From the NCBI RefSeq assembly GCF_019492185.1, contig NZ_JAICCF010000001.1:372001-436000 (forward strand): a DNA stretch of 64,000 nt, given 5' to 3'. Shown here piece after piece: positions 20,601-30,399 of this stretch; position 1 is the stretch's first letter; every line of letters begins with the position of its first letter. Made by a program: the position numbers and the translations under genes. The notes under the pieces are model-generated. The model was not told the DNA's origin. It made no database searches and saw only the letters and a program-made list of their open reading frames with translations. This stretch comes from Chitinophaga rhizophila (GTDB taxonomy: Bacteria; Bacteroidota; Bacteroidia; Chitinophagales; Chitinophagaceae).

Positions 20601-23600
20601 GAGAGTCATCTACGGCTACCGGAGCATCGTTTACCGGCGTAATAGTGAGTCTAAGTACAGCAGTGTCGCAAAGGCTTGGTGTGCCATTATCACATACCTG
20701 ATAGACCAGGCTATCCAGGCCATTGTAATCGGCATTAGGGGTATAGGTGAAGCTACCATCTGCATTCAGGACTACTGTACCATTAACAGGGACCGTTACG
20801 AGACTTGCGTTTAACGCATCTCCTTCTATATCCGTATCGTTAGTCAGTACATTGCCTGTACCTACCTGGTCTTCTGATATAGTTAGAGAGTCATCTACGG
20901 CTACCGGTGCATCATTGACAGGTGTAATAGTGAGTCTAAGTACAGCAGTATCGCAAAGGCTTGGAGTACCATTATCACATACCTGGTAGACCAGACTATC
21001 CAGGCCATTGTAGTCGGCGTTAGGAGTATAGGTGAAGCTACCATCTGCATTCAGCATAACTGTACCATTAACAGGTGCAGTTACCAGACTTGCAGTTAAG
21101 GCGTCACCTTCTATATCCGTATCATTAGTTAATACATTACCTGTACCTACCTGGTCTTCTGCTATAGTAAGAGAGTCATCTACGGCTACAGGTGCATCGT
21201 TGACAGGCGTAATAGTGAGTCTCAGTACCGCAGTATCGCAAAGGCTTGGTGTGCCATTATCACATACCTGGTAGACGAGGCTATCCAGGCCATTGTAGTC
21301 GGCGTTCGGGGTATAGGTGAAGCTACCGTCTGCATTCAGGACTACTGTACCATTAACAGGGGCAGTTACGAGACTTGCGGTCAGGGCGTCTCCTTCTATA
21401 TCAGTATCATTAGTTAATACATTACCTGTTCCTATCTGGTCTTCTGCTATAGTTAGAGAGTCATCTACTGCGACAGGGGCATCGTTCACCGGAGTGATAG
21501 TGAGTCTGAGTACAGCAGTGTCACACAGGCTTGGAGTGCCGTTATCACATACCTGGTAGATCAGACTATCCAGGCCATTGTAGTCGGCGTTAGGAGTATA
21601 GGTGAAGCTACCATCTGCATTTAGTACTACTGTGCCGTTAACAGGGGCAGTAACCAGGCTTGCGGTTAAGGCGTCTCCTTCTATATCCGTATCGTTAGTT
21701 AATACATTGCCGGTACCTATCTGGTCTTCCGCTATAGTTAAAGAGTCATCTACAGCGACAGGGGCATCGTTCACCGGTGTTATACCTAATGGTACTGTTG
21801 CAGTCGCCTGCATAGCACCTCCACTACCGGTATTACCATTGTCTGAAATCTGTACAGTGAGTAACACCGTTGCCGGCGGATGCTGAGAAGACAGGTAATT
21901 AACCCTGTTCGCAACCAGGAATGCATTGATATCTGCAATAGAACCGCTCAGTACTAATGCAGCCGGCGTACCGGTTACAGTAACACCAGCACCAGATACA
22001 GCACTTAAGGTTCCCTCCGGCACTGAAAATGTAACTGTAACAACTCCTGTACCGGCATCTATATCCGAGAAAGAAATATCCTTCAGTGAAGCAGGTACAT
22101 CTTCTGTTACTGCTATGCTTGTTGGGGTAGTGATCTGCGGAGCATCGTTCACTGGCTGGATATTAATGGTCATTCTCGCAGTAGCTGCAGAATAAGAAGT
22201 ACCATCATATGCCCTCCAGTCAAAACCTGTCGTTCCGGACCAATTAGCGGTAGGAGTAAATGTTATATTTCCCAGTTGTGCAACTGGTACATCCTGGCCT
22301 ACTGTAATTACAACGCCATTCAGTCGGAAGCTACCATTCAACGGAAGACTAGTAATTCTGACGCTGGTCAGTGGTGCACCATCCGGGTCTGTATACTGGT
22401 CTGTAAAGTTAGTAGCTGTAAAGGCTAATACATTGTCTTCGTTACCGGTAACTGCATTATCCGTAATAACCGGTAAACCATTTACAGTGGCCGACACTGT
22501 AAATGTATAATCAGCCCGGTCAGCGTCAGTCTCGTTATTAATAATACGTACTACTGCTGTATATACACCTACCGGGTGCGCCGCCGGATCAAAGCGTACA
22601 ACAAAATTAGTAGTTTGCCCAACAAGCAACGATGTCAGAACAGGCTGTGTAGCAATCGAAAAACCAGGATCGCCGGATACAAAACTAATAGTTGGCGTAC
22701 CGGTTAAGTTGATCACACCAGTGCCAACATTACTAATCGTGAAGGTGCGGTCAATAGTAGTAGCGATCGTAACGCCAAAATCCGTATTGTCTAGCGGACT
22801 TACCGTAGTGCTATTGTCGGCAATAACTGTCGTATTACCAACCACATTAATGCGTGGGTCTGTCAGTATTACAATCGTTGTCGTAGATGCCGGCCCGGTC
22901 TCCAGTCCGTCATTTAATACGGTTGTAATAATCCTGTTAGTAGTATTAGGCGATGGATTGGTATTCAGATACTCAATCATTCCCAGTGCAGTAACATAAT
23001 CTGCATGAGATGCAACACCTGTCAGTATAATGGTACCTGATCCGCTACCTGTTGCTGTAATACCTGCAGGCAACGTTCCGTTGATAAAGATTGACTCCGC
23101 AGCGCCATCCAGCCTATTTGTAAGTGTAATTGTTGCTGTGGCGATTGTCAGTCCGCCGGGATCGAGAATGCTCAGATCTGCGTCTGTTATTTCCGCTCCG
23201 GTTGCGCTACCCGCATTGAAATAATTCAGATAATTATAATTGCCAACGGCACCGGAACTATGGTCAGGATCCAGGTTAGGAACCGGACAGTTATTTACAT
23301 TTAATGTTTGGGTGATGAGGTTATTATCATAATTACATTCTCTGTATACCGAATTTTGGGTAGCAAGTGAACTTAATGTAAAAGGTGTACCTACAGCATT
23401 CCCAACTCCTCCGGGTACGAAACTACCATTATCATTGAGTAAGATAGTCAGATCGACATTCAGATCGATAAAATTACTCATATCAATATCGAAGCTGAAT
23501 ACTTTACACTCTCCCTCCAGCAGATCTTCAGGGAAATTAGCTGTATGCAGCAATACTGCTGCCGGATCGGTAGTAGGGTCTCCGTGATAGAATGAAACCG

Positions 23601-25218
23601 GCATTCCTCCACTACTATTACCCGCACCCGGGTTACAGACATTAAAGGTAGCAGTAATCACTTTACAGGAAGGCCCCTTCGCTAGCGTGATGCCTGTAGA
23701 GTCAAAAGCAACATCTGGTCTTGCTCCATAATAGTCCATCGCTAACAGAAACTGATAGTCAGGATTCGCTAAACCTGTTCTATTGGTAACTGTCAGTTGC
23801 GTTTTATCTGCTGATAAGGAAAACAGGATATCGTAGTTAGTAGGACCTTTAAACCCTACTGTATTGCCATGAGAACGTGTGCTGGTATTATTCAGCGGTA
23901 CACTCTTGAATGCGTAGTTGTCATCTCTTCTGTTAGCATTATCAAGACCTACCTGCTGATAAAAGTAACCGGTAGCTGTCTCTGTGGTAAGATCTATATA
24001 AGCATAGGCCGCAATAGCATTTTCATTACTCTCTCTGTCAGTATTACAAGCGTTACCCGTCTGGTTAAAGTATATAGTATTGGTACCCGGAGGGATATTA
24101 AATGTCCTGCTGATACCTGCTGTAGAACTAACGCCCTTAGGTATAGCCTGAATATCAGAGTTAATAAATTCAGCGCTCATCCCCTGTCCTACCCTGGTGT
24201 AAAACTCGACAACATAAGCGTCGTCAAAGTCCCGGGCATAACTGGCATCTCTGCGGATTACCAGGTTGGTACCACTCACATATATCTGTGGATTGTAAAT
24301 ACCAACAGCACCCGGAGAAACACGTTTGCCGGCGATATCTCCGGTGACGGCGGCCGAAGAAAGGAAGTTCATAGTAGAAGCGCTTGATAGGTTGTTGACC
24401 ACATAAGTTGATCTTCTATCGTCAGCGCCTCCATTGGCAAGTGTAACAAATCCATCTGTCAGGCCAGCGTCCAGGTCAATGGTTACACGGAGGTTGGAAT
24501 AACCTTCTTCCGTACCTGCAGATGTATTCAGGTCTACTGCACTCGAGTTAGTACCTTTTCCTGAGATGCAAACAATACTGGCTCCTGCCGGAATCGGTAT
24601 GGTCAGATTGGTATTTGCAGCTCCTGTACCATGCAGTAAAGCCCTTACTTCTGGCGTAAGGGGATTGATGGAGTTGTTGTAAGGCGACACATACTCAACG
24701 TAATACGACGAGTGAATAGATGTCTCACTTTCCTGTATTGTCAGGGTATTACCTGCAACAACGAAATTGACATTGTTGAGATTAGGCGTTGCATCTCCGA
24801 TCTTACCTGCATCAGGGATAAAACTGCCCAACGGCTGTCTTAACCATCCATACAGGTTTGTACCTGAGCCATCAACAAAGGTGTTCTTGGCATAGTTTAC
24901 ATAACCTGAAGATGTATTACTCGCCAGATCGATAATTGCATTAACAGTGATGAAATCCTCATCACCCATCGGATTATCTGCAATAGTTGTAAGTCCCGTC
25001 TCTGACGAGATATAAACTGTTATTGACCTGGTACCGGCAGGGATATTAAAAACCGGAGCAGCACCACCTGGTGCCCTGTATCTGGCCTCAATGCCTAATA
25101 TATCTCCTTTCTTACCACCACTAGGGTTGCAGGGGCTAAAGGGCATCTGGCCAAACGTGACCAAAGAACAAAGTATCAGGCCTAAACCTGATAAAACGTT
25201 TACGATAAGTCTTTTCAT
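14617..25218 (-). CDS. Giant repeat surface adhesin with gliding-motility-type C-terminal domain (T9SS type B cargo)
   Basis: A 3,533-residue secreted protein. Residues 1-23 are a signal peptide (ends TFG-Q). Residues ~24-1147 are several beta-sandwich regions, including a choice-of-anchor-like segment around 860-930 and cadherin-like segments. Residues 1148-3142 are 21 consecutive units of exactly 95 residues, each opening [13 protein letters not shown] and containing [33 protein letters not shown] and [12 protein letters not shown]; the first 19 are nearly identical, the last two diverged. A further cadherin-like unit, a DUF11-like unit (near 3290) and another cadherin-like unit follow. The last ~90 residues ([33 protein letters not shown]) are the CHU_C/gliding C-terminal domain, a T9SS type B sorting signal. 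Paired with the PorP/SprF gene, it is most likely a SprB-like adhesin. Two Cys per unit could form a disulfide. Confidence 0.93.
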   Translation of the reverse strand: MKRLIVNVLSGLGLILCSLVTFGQMPFSPCNPSGGKKGDILGIEARYRAPGGAAPVFNIPAGTRSITVYISSETGLTTIADNPMGDEDFITVNAIIDLASNTSSGYVNYAKNTFVDGSGTNLYGWLRQPLGSFIPDAGKIGDATPNLNNVNFVVAGNTLTIQESETSIHSSYYVEYVSPYNNSINPLTPEVRALLHGTGAANTNLTIPIPAGASIVCISGKGTNSSAVDLNTSAGTEEGYSNLRVTIDLDAGLTDGFVTLANGGADDRRSTYVVNNLSSASTMNFLSSAAVTGDIAGKRVSPGAVGIYNPQIYVSGTNLVIRRDASYARDFDDAYVVEFYTRVGQGMSAEFINSDIQAIPKGVSSTAGISRTFNIPPGTNTIYFNQTGNACNTDRESNENAIAAYAYIDLTTETATGYFYQQVGLDNANRRDDNYAFKSVPLNNTSTRSHGNTVGFKGPTNYDILFSLSADKTQLTVTNRTGLANPDYQFLLAMDYYGARPDVAFDSTGITLAKGPSCKVITATFNVCNPGAGNSSGGMPVSFYHGDPTTDPAAVLLHTANFPEDLLEGECKVFSFDIDMSNFIDLNVDLTILLNDNGSFVPGGVGNAVGTPFTLSSLATQNSVYRECNYDNNLITQTLNVNNCPVPNLDPDHSSGAVGNYNYLNYFNAGSATGAEITDADLSILDPGGLTIATATITLTNRLDGAAESIFINGTLPAGITATGSGSGTIILTGVASHADYVTALGMIEYLNTNPSPNTTNRIITTVLNDGLETGPASTTTIVILTDPRINVVGNTTVIADNSTTVSPLDNTDFGVTIATTIDRTFTISNVGTGVINLTGTPTISFVSGDPGFSIATQPVLTSLLVGQTTNFVVRFDPAAHPVGVYTAVVRIINNETDADRADYTFTVSATVNGLPVITDNAVTGNEDNVLAFTATNFTDQYTDPDGAPLTSVRITSLPLNGSFRLNGVVITVGQDVPVAQLGNITFTPTANWSGTTGFDWRAYDGTSYSAATARMTINIQPVNDAPQITTPTSIAVTEDVPASLKDISFSDIDAGTGVVTVTFSVPEGTLSAVSGAGVTVTGTPAALVLSGSIADINAFLVANRVNYLSSQHPPATVLLTVQISDNGNTGSGGAMQATATVPLGITPVNDAPVAVDDSLTIAEDQIGTGNVLTNDTDIEGDALTASLVTAPVNGTVVLNADGSFTYTPNADYNGLDSLIYQVCDNGTPSLCDTAVLRLTITPVNDAPVAVDDSLTIAEDQIGTGNVLTNDTDIEGDALTASLVTAPVNGTVVLNADGSFTYTPNADYNGLDSLVYQVCDNGTPSLCDTAVLRLTITPVNDAPVAVDDSLTIAEDQVGTGNVLTNDTDIEGDALTASLVTAPVNGTVMLNADGSFTYTPNADYNGLDSLVYQVCDNGTPSLCDTAVLRLTITPVNDAPVAVDDSLTISEDQVGTGNVLTNDTDIEGDALNASLVTVPVNGTVVLNADGSFTYTPNADYNGLDSLVYQVCDNGTPSLCDTAVLRLTITPVNDAPVAVDDSLTIAEDQVGTGNVLTNDTDIEGDALTASLVTAPVNGTVVLNADGSFTYTPSADYNGLDSLVYQVCDNGTPSLCDTAVLRLTITPVNDAPVAVDDSLTIAEDQVGTGNVLTNDTDIEGDALTASLVTAPVNGTVVLNADGSFTYTPNADYNGLDSLVYQVCDNGTPSLCDTAVLRLTITPVNDAPVAVDDSLTIAEDQVGTGNVLTNDTDIEGDALTASLVTAPVNGTVVLNADGSFTYTPNADYNGLDSLVYQVCDNGTPSLCDTAVLRLTITPVNDAPVAVDDSLTIAEDQVGTGNVLTNDTDIEGDALTASLVTAPVNGTVVLNADGSFTYTPNADYNGLDSLIYQVCDNGTPSLCDTAVLRLTITPVNDAPVAVDDSLTIAEDQVGTGNVLTNDTDIEGDALAASLVTAPANGTVVLNADGSFTYTPNADYNGLDSLVYQVCDNGTPSLCDTAVLRLTITPVNDAPVAVDDSLSIAEDQVGTGNVLTNDTDIEGDALTASLVTAPVNGTVVLNADGSFTYTPNADYNGLDSLVYQVCDNGTPSLCDTAILRLTITPVNDAPVAIDDSLTIAEDQVGTGNVLTNDMDIEGDALTASLVTAPANGTVVLNADGSFTYTPNADYHGLDSLVYQVCDNGTPSLCDTAILRLTITPVNDAPVAVDDSLTIAEDQIGTGNVLTNDTDIEGDALTASLVTAPANGTVVLNADGSFTYTPNADYNGLDSLVYQVCDNGTPNLCDTAVLRLTITPVNDAPVAIDDSLTIAEDQVGTGNVLTNDTDIEGDALTASLVTAPVNGTVVLNADGSFTYTPNADYNGLDSLVYQVCDNGTPSLCDTAILRLTITPVNDAPVAVDDSLTIAEDQIGTGNVLTNDTDIEGDALTASLVTAPANGTVVLNADGSFTYTPNANYNGLDSLVYQVCDNGTPSLCDTAVLRLTITQVNDAPVAVDDSLTIAEDQVGTGNVLTNDTDIEGDALTASLVTAPVNGTVVLNADGSFTYTPNANYNGLDSLVYQVCDNGTPSLCDTAVLRLTITPVNDAPVAVDDSLTIAEDQIGTGNVLTNDTDIEGDALTASLVTAPVNGTVVLNADGSFSYTPNANYNGLDSLVYQLCDNGTPSLCDTAILRLTITPVNDAPVAVDDSLTIAEDQVGTGNVLTNDTDIEGDALTASLVTAPVNGTVVLNTDGSFTYTPNTDYNGLDSLVYQVCDNGTPSLCDTAVLRLTITPVNDAPVAVDDSLTIAEDQIGTGNVLTNDTDIEGDALTASLVTAPANGTVVLNADGSFTYTPNADYNGLDSLVYQVCDNGTPSLCDTAVLRLTITPVNDAPVAVDDSLTIAEDQIGTGNVLTNDTDIEGDALTASLVTAPVNGTVVLNADGSFTYTPNADYHGLDSLVYQVCDNGTPSLCDTAVLRLTITPVNNAPIAVDDSLTVVQGQLGTGNVSINDSDPEGDVLTFSLVTAPMNGTVLLNADGTFTYTPNANYTGLDSLVYQVCDNGTPSLCDTAVLRLTITAGNNAPLALNDSLTILEDQSGTGNVLLNDTDPEGNALTAALVTAPANGTVVLNADGSFIYTPNADYNGLDSLVYQVCDNGTPSLCDTAVLIITILPVNDPPTGTGDMRTTLQNTPVSGAVTGSDVDGDVLTYTLATPPANGTALVNADGTYIYTPATNFTGNDSFTITISDGNGGTVTVTVNIAVIIIVQEPAVGLVKVGTLNGNTITYIFNVTNTGNVPLVNIVVTDPKLNETKTYSGVLMPGNSVTLTSVYLLTDQDRENGTVLNTATVTANTTDNATVSDISGTMLNNNTPTETVLPGQPVANDDEAETRTATPVIIPVLDNDDPQSSSFSLGTLTIVTIPKHGTVTVNEDGTIRYLPDNSYAGEDDFSYRVSTIAGYETNVAVVKITILASDLRIAPLFTPNGDGKNDVFEIRGLNNYAENELIIVNRWGNEVFRQRNYQNTWKGDGLNDGTYYYLLRVRKAHGGGWEVIKGFTTIIRKLKD
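15793..21777 (-). repeat. 21 tandem 285-bp in-frame repeats inside the giant adhesin gene
   Basis: The repeat block is exactly 5,985 bp = 21 x 285, with unit boundaries at the codon for the first proline of PVNDAP. Nineteen units (about 16363-21777) differ by scattered, mostly synonymous changes. The two units nearest the 3' end of the gene (15793-16362) are clearly diverged. Variants recur in several units (EDQI/EDQV, PVNG/PANG, NADY/NANY), which suggests gene conversion or unequal exchange between units. Confidence 0.95.
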
Positions 25219-25802
25219 AGATATAGCAAGAGGTAGTCCACAGACAACCGTTATTCATAAGGTATAGGTAATGGTGTATACATTATTACACATTGCGAGG
25301 GAAGATAGGGGTAGGTTATTCAATTCCGATAATCTGACCTACAGTGATAATATGATTACCAGTCCTATATCGAGCAAATATATAAAAATATCCAAATAAC
25401 ATAAATGATTATATACGTAAAACGGGGCTCTGAAATTGTGTATCATTTTCTACATTGAAACACAATCTATTGTCGAACATATTTTTTTAAGAAACTTTTA
25501 ATAAAAAAGTAACCGTTATTTTATGTTGACTGCTCATTGTTCACACATTCATTGAATATCAACGCATTCCGCCTCCAGCAAGCCTTTCCCGAACATTAAA
25601 CTGTTAATACGATGGGTGTAAAACCAACATATTTGATTCATTACTAAATCTATAGCCCAGTAAAACAAGCATTTTTTGGCACGCAACACGTTTCATATTT
25701 AATATATACGTCCAGAGAACCTCTTCAGATGTTATAGATATAAAATAATCAACCAGTGTCTTGACATACTGATCCAAGTAACAAACAATCCTGTAATAGT
25801 TA
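25219..25802 (-). other. AT-rich leader region upstream of the giant adhesin gene
   Basis: No convincing gene in ~580 bp. Between about 25300 and 25540 the sequence is strongly AT-rich with several A and T runs. On the minus strand a perfect -7 element TATATTTG lies at 25382-25375, about 155 bp before the adhesin start, but no -33 element is visible at 19-21 bp. It is probably the adhesin promoter and leader region. Confidence 0.4.
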
Positions 25803-26621
25803 TTAGAATAAACTCGTCTGGGTAGCGCTTCCTTTCGGATAATCATTGCCTAAATCAGGGAGATTAGGCCATTCCCAATAAGCATCCTTTGGCTTACCGT
25901 CAGGGCGGACTTTTTTACTATTCAAAGTGAATACTGTATGATAATCCAACTGGTCAGACGGTATAGCGTAACTTAACAGCTCTTTCACATCTCCTTTTGT
26001 ACGGGCAGGCGATATCCACTGTTTCGCCATATCCAGGGGCAGGAACAAAGGCATACGGTGCGGATTGTTACCACCGTTGTGTATCTGACGCATTACTTCA
26101 TTAGCGGCAGTTGTGATGATAGTAAAACTACCCACTTCTATCAGGCGTCCCTGGTTATCATGTTCATGATGCAGCTGATACATGCCAGGTATATAAAAAG
26201 GGTGAAACACTGGCTGCTGATTCGTACGTATGGCATAGGGTACTTTATTATTCCAGCCATGTATATGCCTGTACTCGAATATGTTTGTAACAGGCACTAA
26301 CACAGGCTTTCTTACCAGTCCTGATTTGAACCAGAAAGAGCTTTCATCCAATACGCGTTCTGCCCTGGCATTCACCATATCCATCCTTCTGGAAGCTACT
26401 TTATCTCTGTCCTTCTCAAATGTCGGTACCACTCCCCACGCCATTTCTGTTAGCAATAGCCGGTCATCTTTCCGCGCGATAACATTGGTCTGCGGGAAGG
26501 AAGTAGCGTCAATATAAATCATACTGTCTGCATCAAACACTAACTGCTTTTCATTCTCAATCTCAGGGAATGCGTCTGCTGTTAAAGCTATTTCACAATG
26601 CATGGATATACTTCTGCACAT
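25803..26621 (-). CDS. SOS response-associated peptidase (SRAP; YedK/HMCES-like)
   Basis: A 272-residue SRAP protein. The family forms a covalent thiazolidine crosslink between Cys2 and abasic sites in single-stranded DNA, protecting forks. Cys2 is present (MCRS, after removal of Met1). The active-site Asn is in VNARAE (Asn84), the Glu is in NIFEYR (Glu116), and TTAANEVMRQIH with nearby HRMP (residues 171-191) supplies the catalytic His (181 or 188). The Met-Cys start is needed for function and fixes the start at 26621. The N-terminus after MC differs from the common GR sequence, and there is a small insertion between IH and RMP. It lies 3 nt behind an unknown gene, so they form a two-gene unit. 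Confidence 0.9.
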   Translation of the reverse strand: MCRSISMHCEIALTADAFPEIENEKQLVFDADSMIYIDATSFPQTNVIARKDDRLLLTEMAWGVVPTFEKDRDKVASRRMDMVNARAERVLDESSFWFKSGLVRKPVLVPVTNIFEYRHIHGWNNKVPYAIRTNQQPVFHPFYIPGMYQLHHEHDNQGRLIEVGSFTIITTAANEVMRQIHNGGNNPHRMPLFLPLDMAKQWISPARTKGDVKELLSYAIPSDQLDYHTVFTLNSKKVRPDGKPKDAYWEWPNLPDLGNDYPKGSATQTSLF

Positions 26622-26624
26622 AAA

Positions 26625-27116
26625 TCATTTGATCATTTCGTAAAACAATACTTCCCGGCGCTGCTCTCCGGAAGTGATGACGGCCATAAACCTACCGTGT
26701 ATCATCTTAAGCGTCACTTCAAATCCGCCAGCGTTCTTCATATTAAGCTGGCTTTTTATATAGCCATTTACCTTCTGCTTATATACCTGTGACAGCGTTT
26801 TACCTGCTATCGCATCCGGGGTAGTGCCATAAAAGAACTGATAGCCTGAAGACGGATCAAGTAACGGTAGTAGCCTGTCCCGATGCTCCGGATGATCCAG
26901 TTGGAGCATCTTTCCCTCGCCCTGTTGTAGTTCTGCAAGGTGTACCTGCGCTTCTGGCAGTGTCTGATAGGCAGTAGCCATAAAGCCTTTGTTCTCATGG
27001 ACTCCAGGATACCTGAATACCTGCAGAATCAGGTAGTAATACCTGCGTTGAACCAGCATTTCTATGAAAGGAAGGTCCAGCGGCTCGAAGGGATTATATG
27101 TCAGCAACCGGCTCAT
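26625..27116 (-). CDS. Hypothetical protein coupled to the SRAP gene
   Basis: I do not recognise this protein. From ATG 27116 it has 163 residues (the frame runs open to 27161, giving 178). It is a soluble, mixed alpha/beta sequence without signal peptide or membrane segment. Visible features are an N-terminal NPFEPLDLPF segment, a paired aromatic run QRRYYYLILQVF, and a basic C-terminal half (QVYKQKVNGYIKSQL near residue 115). Its stop lies 3 nt before the SRAP start, so the two are almost certainly co-translated. A role connected with DNA damage is only a guess from this position. Confidence 0.65.
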   Translation of the reverse strand: MSRLLTYNPFEPLDLPFIEMLVQRRYYYLILQVFRYPGVHENKGFMATAYQTLPEAQVHLAELQQGEGKMLQLDHPEHRDRLLPLLDPSSGYQFFYGTTPDAIAGKTLSQVYKQKVNGYIKSQLNMKNAGGFEVTLKMIHGRFMAVITSGEQRREVLFYEMIK

Positions 27117-27173
27117 ATAACTATGATGTAAAAATATCAATAAAATCTCACTTCCACGCACCTACTATGCACT

Positions 27174-27205
27174 AAAAGAAAGCGGCACTGCTAATGCAAT
27201 GCCGC
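27174..27205 (-). terminator. Intrinsic terminator of the copper-efflux operon (minus strand)
   Basis: Hairpin arms GCGGCACTGC (27182-27191) and GCAATGCCGC (27196-27205), one internal mismatch, TAAT loop. Read on the minus strand it is followed by TTTCTTTT (27181-27174), about 90 bp after the DUF3347 gene. Confidence 0.75.
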
Positions 27206-27293
27206 CGTTATACGTACTATCAACCAATACCGTAGTGAAGATCTCTTCTCTGTCTTTACTATATGTCGATACTAAGAGTCAGGTATTGTCAGA

Positions 27294-27845
27294 CTAATGA
27301 CCTACCTTCTCTTTTACCTCTCCACATGTCATCATTGACTCACCAAAATAGGGATTTCTGATCTCCTCGACTCCGCTCAGCCAATAGCCACCTTTATCTT
27401 CCATTGCCATCGGACAGTAGTCCACATACAATACACCGCCTGCAACACCGGCCTGTTTCACCAGTCCGATCAACTCGTTGCTTAGCGTTGAGTATGCCTC
27501 CCGCTGCGCTTCTATGTCTGCTGTTGCTGTAATCTTTGCTGCACTCTGCGCCAGCGCCCCACCATCTTTCAATGCACCTGCACCGGCTTCAATAGCATTA
27601 CCCGCCAGTTGCGCTGCTTTAGCATCACCATTTGTCAGGGCAGTGGTAAGCTGTGCATATTGCTGGTACACTGCATTCAACTTATCGTCCTTCAGCTGCA
27701 CCGCTGTAGCTGAAATGGTAGCTGTAGACACAGCCTCCTGTTCCCCTTCTTTAACACTAGTATTGTTCGTTGGCGCATTACGGCAAGCTGTCAGCAGAAA
27801 TATTGCTGATACTGGTAATACTGCTACTTTCATGAGTTGTTTCAT
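27294..27845 (-). CDS. DUF3347 domain lipoprotein (copper-operon accessory)
   Basis: A 183-residue lipoprotein (leader ending LLTAC, Cys21). The mature region is mostly helical, from about residue 50 to 140. It ends with the DUF3347 signature: YCPMAMEDKGGYWLS (near residue 145) and IRNPYFGESMMTCGEV (near residue 164). The Cys and Met residues in these two strings suggest metal binding. DUF3347 domains are commonly found in Bacteroidota heavy-metal efflux loci, sometimes fused to CusB-type adaptors. Here it is the last gene of the Cus-like operon, 31 bp after an adaptor gene. A periplasmic copper-binding or handover role is inferred, not shown. Confidence 0.82.
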   Translation of the reverse strand: MKQLMKVAVLPVSAIFLLTACRNAPTNNTSVKEGEQEAVSTATISATAVQLKDDKLNAVYQQYAQLTTALTNGDAKAAQLAGNAIEAGAGALKDGGALAQSAAKITATADIEAQREAYSTLSNELIGLVKQAGVAGGVLYVDYCPMAMEDKGGYWLSGVEEIRNPYFGESMMTCGEVKEKVGH

Positions 27846-27876
27846 ATATGTTTACGTTTTATAAAGGGTGTTGCTG

Positions 27877-29076
27877 TTAAACAGGATCTGCCCCTTTCTT
27901 TAGTATATACTCGGAGTATAAGAGATAAGCGCCGGTAACAACAACCTTGTCTCCCTCGTCAAGGCCATCGCTGATCTCAACGCTGTCAAAGTTTTCCATA
28001 CCGGTGGTTACCTCGCGTGCCTCGAACTTTCCGGGAGCTGTTTCTACCCAGACGTGGGCTCCTTTACCGCTTCGGATGACAGCATCTACCGGCAAACTAA
28101 TCACATCATCACTGCTTTTTACGGGCAATAGTACATTGACCTGCTGGCCGGGCTGCCAGCGGTTACCGGCATTATTAACGGTACCCCTGATCTGCAATAG
28201 CTGTGTGGATGTCTGCAATGCAGGATTTATGAACTGTATAGCCATCATCTGCGGGTCCTGCTCACTTCCTGCAACGACCACCTTTACCGACTGCCCTACA
28301 TGAATGAACGCTGCCTCGCCAGGGTAGATATCTGCTTCTACCCACAACTGGTCGTATCCCTCCAGGCGCATAATGGCTCCTCCCTCTGGTACATACTGCC
28401 CTTCAGCGGTCATCACTTCTGCTATTATTCCGCTGGCGCTGGCTGCATAAGTCACATATGGGCTCACCTTCCCAGATCTAACCAGTGCGTCAATCTGGGT
28501 TTCCTGCTGATCATATAATAACAGCTTCTGACGCGCTGCTTGTTCTATCTGCCTGAAGCGCGCATCATCCGGGAAATGTTTTACCTGCGCTACGGCCAAC
28601 AGATATTCCTGTTGCAAGGCGTTCAGCTGTTCAGAATAAATCCTGTATAACGGCTGGCCCTTGTTCACTTTTACGCCTGTCTCTTTCACATACAACATCT
28701 CTATCCTTCCGGCTACCCTGCTGGATACCACCATTGTTTTCTCCGGATTAGCAGCCAGCCGCCCATTCAGTTGCCGGAAGTCTGATAGTCCGCCGGCACC
28801 CACTACCATTGTCGTAATGTTTGCCAGCCTGACCTGACTCTCTCCCAGCGTCAATGATGCCTCTTTGTTGTTTTTATCGAACGGTACGAGGTCCATACCG
28901 CATATCGGGCAGGTTGCCGGCGCATGCTGTATAATCTGAGGATGCATGGGACAGGTATAAGTCTGCTGTTGTGCTGCGGCCGCTTCCTGCTTAACAGGCG
29001 CTTTACATGCCGCCAGCAGCAGTGCGGGCATTAGTGCCACCAGACCGGCGATCTTTAAGAAGTTCTTCCTTTCCAT
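27877..29076 (-). CDS. CusB-type efflux RND periplasmic adaptor with N-terminal heavy-metal-binding domain
   Basis: A 399-residue membrane-fusion lipoprotein (leader ends LLAAC, Cys24). Right after the leader is a compact heavy-metal-binding domain, residues 40-65: TCPMHPQ ... CPICGMDLVP. The adaptor core follows with lipoyl-like RVAGRIEMLYVKETG near residue 110, a short hairpin and beta-barrel strands. It is the second of two adaptor genes in the operon, 15 bp after the first. The two are clearly different in sequence, so this is not a simple recent duplication. Two adaptors for one pump may form a mixed ring, or this one may deliver metal captured in the periplasm; that is inference. Confidence 0.9.
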   Translation of the reverse strand: MERKNFLKIAGLVALMPALLLAACKAPVKQEAAAAQQQTYTCPMHPQIIQHAPATCPICGMDLVPFDKNNKEASLTLGESQVRLANITTMVVGAGGLSDFRQLNGRLAANPEKTMVVSSRVAGRIEMLYVKETGVKVNKGQPLYRIYSEQLNALQQEYLLAVAQVKHFPDDARFRQIEQAARQKLLLYDQQETQIDALVRSGKVSPYVTYAASASGIIAEVMTAEGQYVPEGGAIMRLEGYDQLWVEADIYPGEAAFIHVGQSVKVVVAGSEQDPQMMAIQFINPALQTSTQLLQIRGTVNNAGNRWQPGQQVNVLLPVKSSDDVISLPVDAVIRSGKGAHVWVETAPGKFEAREVTTGMENFDSVEISDGLDEGDKVVVTGAYLLYSEYILKKGADPV

Positions 29077-29091
29077 ATTGCTGTTATCTCT

Positions 29092-30399
29092 TTATTGATC
29101 TGTTTTAATGAAGCTCTCGCTGTCCACCAGATAGTGTGCGCTGGCTGCTACGTCCCATACGCTGATATCCGTTTTTACCTGTACCATACCATTTACTGTC
29201 GCTCCTGTCTCTACTTCCACCGGTGTATATATCTCATTATTCTTCCTGAATACTACTGCCTTCTTACCCAGCTTCCATACTGCTTTCGCCGGTAGCCACC
29301 ATCCTTCGTTGTATACTACAGGGATGTTACCGGTCAGCAACTGTCCTACCTGTAGCTGGTTCCCTTTCAGATATACCCGGGCCCGTGTAAAATTCATCCC
29401 GTTTTTAAAGACTGGCTCTATGAGTCCGATACTTCCTGCTTGCAGTACGTTCCCATTGCCGGCAGGTGCAAACAAGATCTTCTGGCCCTGGCGCAGACTT
29501 GCAGCAAGACTGGCAGGAAAGGCAAATTCGGCCACCAGGGATTGTGCATGATAGATAGTAAACAGTGACTGTCCGGCGTTGACATACTGTCCTTCGCGTA
29601 ACAATACAGGTGCGGTAGCAGGTACAGAGAGCACTGATGTGGCTGTGCCGCCAGTGCCACCTCCGGACATACCATCCATCCCGCCGCCATCACTGGCAGC
29701 TGCCGGCATAGCGGCAGGCGCAGGAGTAACTGGTACGGAAGACTTTTCCAATATATAACCATCGCTGTTGCTATACACAGGTATACGATATGACACTGTA
29801 CCTGTTTTTAATACCTGGGCAATCTGTTCCTGCTGCATTCCCAGCAATAACAGGCGTTGCTTTGCTGCATCCAGCAGCCCGCTACCCTGCTGTGCTACAT
29901 ATAGCATCTCCCGCTGTGCAGCTGCCAGGTCGGGGGAGTATATCTCCATAATCAATTGCCCTTTTCTTACCGGCTGATAGTTATACCTGATCAGCAGCCG
30001 TTCTACTCTTCCTCCTACTCGGCTGGCAATACTGGTCTGGTTACGGGTATCATAGGTTACGACTCCCTGCACTTCACTATTGTAAATACGCATACCTGTC
30101 TCTGCACGTGTCACGGGTATAGTAGCTATCACCTGGGCATTGACGGGCTTTGTCTGGCGGGTAATGCCGCTATCGATCGTCTGCTCTGTATGCCCATGTT
30201 TTTGTACCAGGTCCATATTACACACCGGACAGGTACCGGGTGCTGTACGTACCACGTCCGGGTGCATCGGACAGGTATACTGCTGCATAACCGTCTGTTC
30301 CGCATGCGGCGCTTTTTCCGTGGTGGAAGTACAGGCTGTCAATCCGCCGATGGCTACTACTGTTAGCAGAGATATATTAACGATATAACTGTTTCTCAT
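29092..30399 (-). CDS. CusB-type efflux RND periplasmic adaptor with heavy-metal-binding domain and Gly/Met-rich insert
   Basis: A ~435-residue adaptor lipoprotein (Cys23 in GLTAC). The heavy-metal-binding motif is at residues ~41-65 (TCPMHPD ... CPVCNMDLV). The core has the adaptor strand RVGGRVERLLIRYNYQPV and the segment IMEIYSPDLAAAQREMLYV, both typical of CusB. An unusual flexible insert near residues 240-260 is rich in Gly and Met (GGGMDGMSGGGTGG) and may bind Cu(I). I start at ATG 30399; a TTG at 30405 is in frame. The first codons overlap the end of the upstream channel gene by 23 nt, indicating translational coupling. Confidence 0.9.
   Translation of the reverse strand: MRNSYIVNISLLTVVAIGGLTACTSTTEKAPHAEQTVMQQYTCPMHPDVVRTAPGTCPVCNMDLVQKHGHTEQTIDSGITRQTKPVNAQVIATIPVTRAETGMRIYNSEVQGVVTYDTRNQTSIASRVGGRVERLLIRYNYQPVRKGQLIMEIYSPDLAAAQREMLYVAQQGSGLLDAAKQRLLLLGMQQEQIAQVLKTGTVSYRIPVYSNSDGYILEKSSVPVTPAPAAMPAAASDGGGMDGMSGGGTGGTATSVLSVPATAPVLLREGQYVNAGQSLFTIYHAQSLVAEFAFPASLAASLRQGQKILFAPAGNGNVLQAGSIGLIEPVFKNGMNFTRARVYLKGNQLQVGQLLTGNIPVVYNEGWWLPAKAVWKLGKKAVVFRKNNEIYTPVEVETGATVNGMVQVKTDISVWDVAASAHYLVDSESFIKTDQ

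Noticed and set aside
15793..21777. Regular direct repeats that might suggest a CRISPR array
   Set aside because: Units are 285 bp, in frame and without spacers; they are coding repeats.
16187..21886. A ladder of about 18 open frames of ~80 codons on the plus strand, each 285 bp apart
   Set aside because: They are antisense shadows of the adhesin repeat array; the same frame is open in each unit because the units are nearly identical. No starts, leaders or protein character of their own.
25604..25846. 80-codon minus-strand frame downstream of the SRAP gene
   Set aside because: It overlaps the SRAP end in another frame, lies in an AT-rich gap and has no recognisable protein features.
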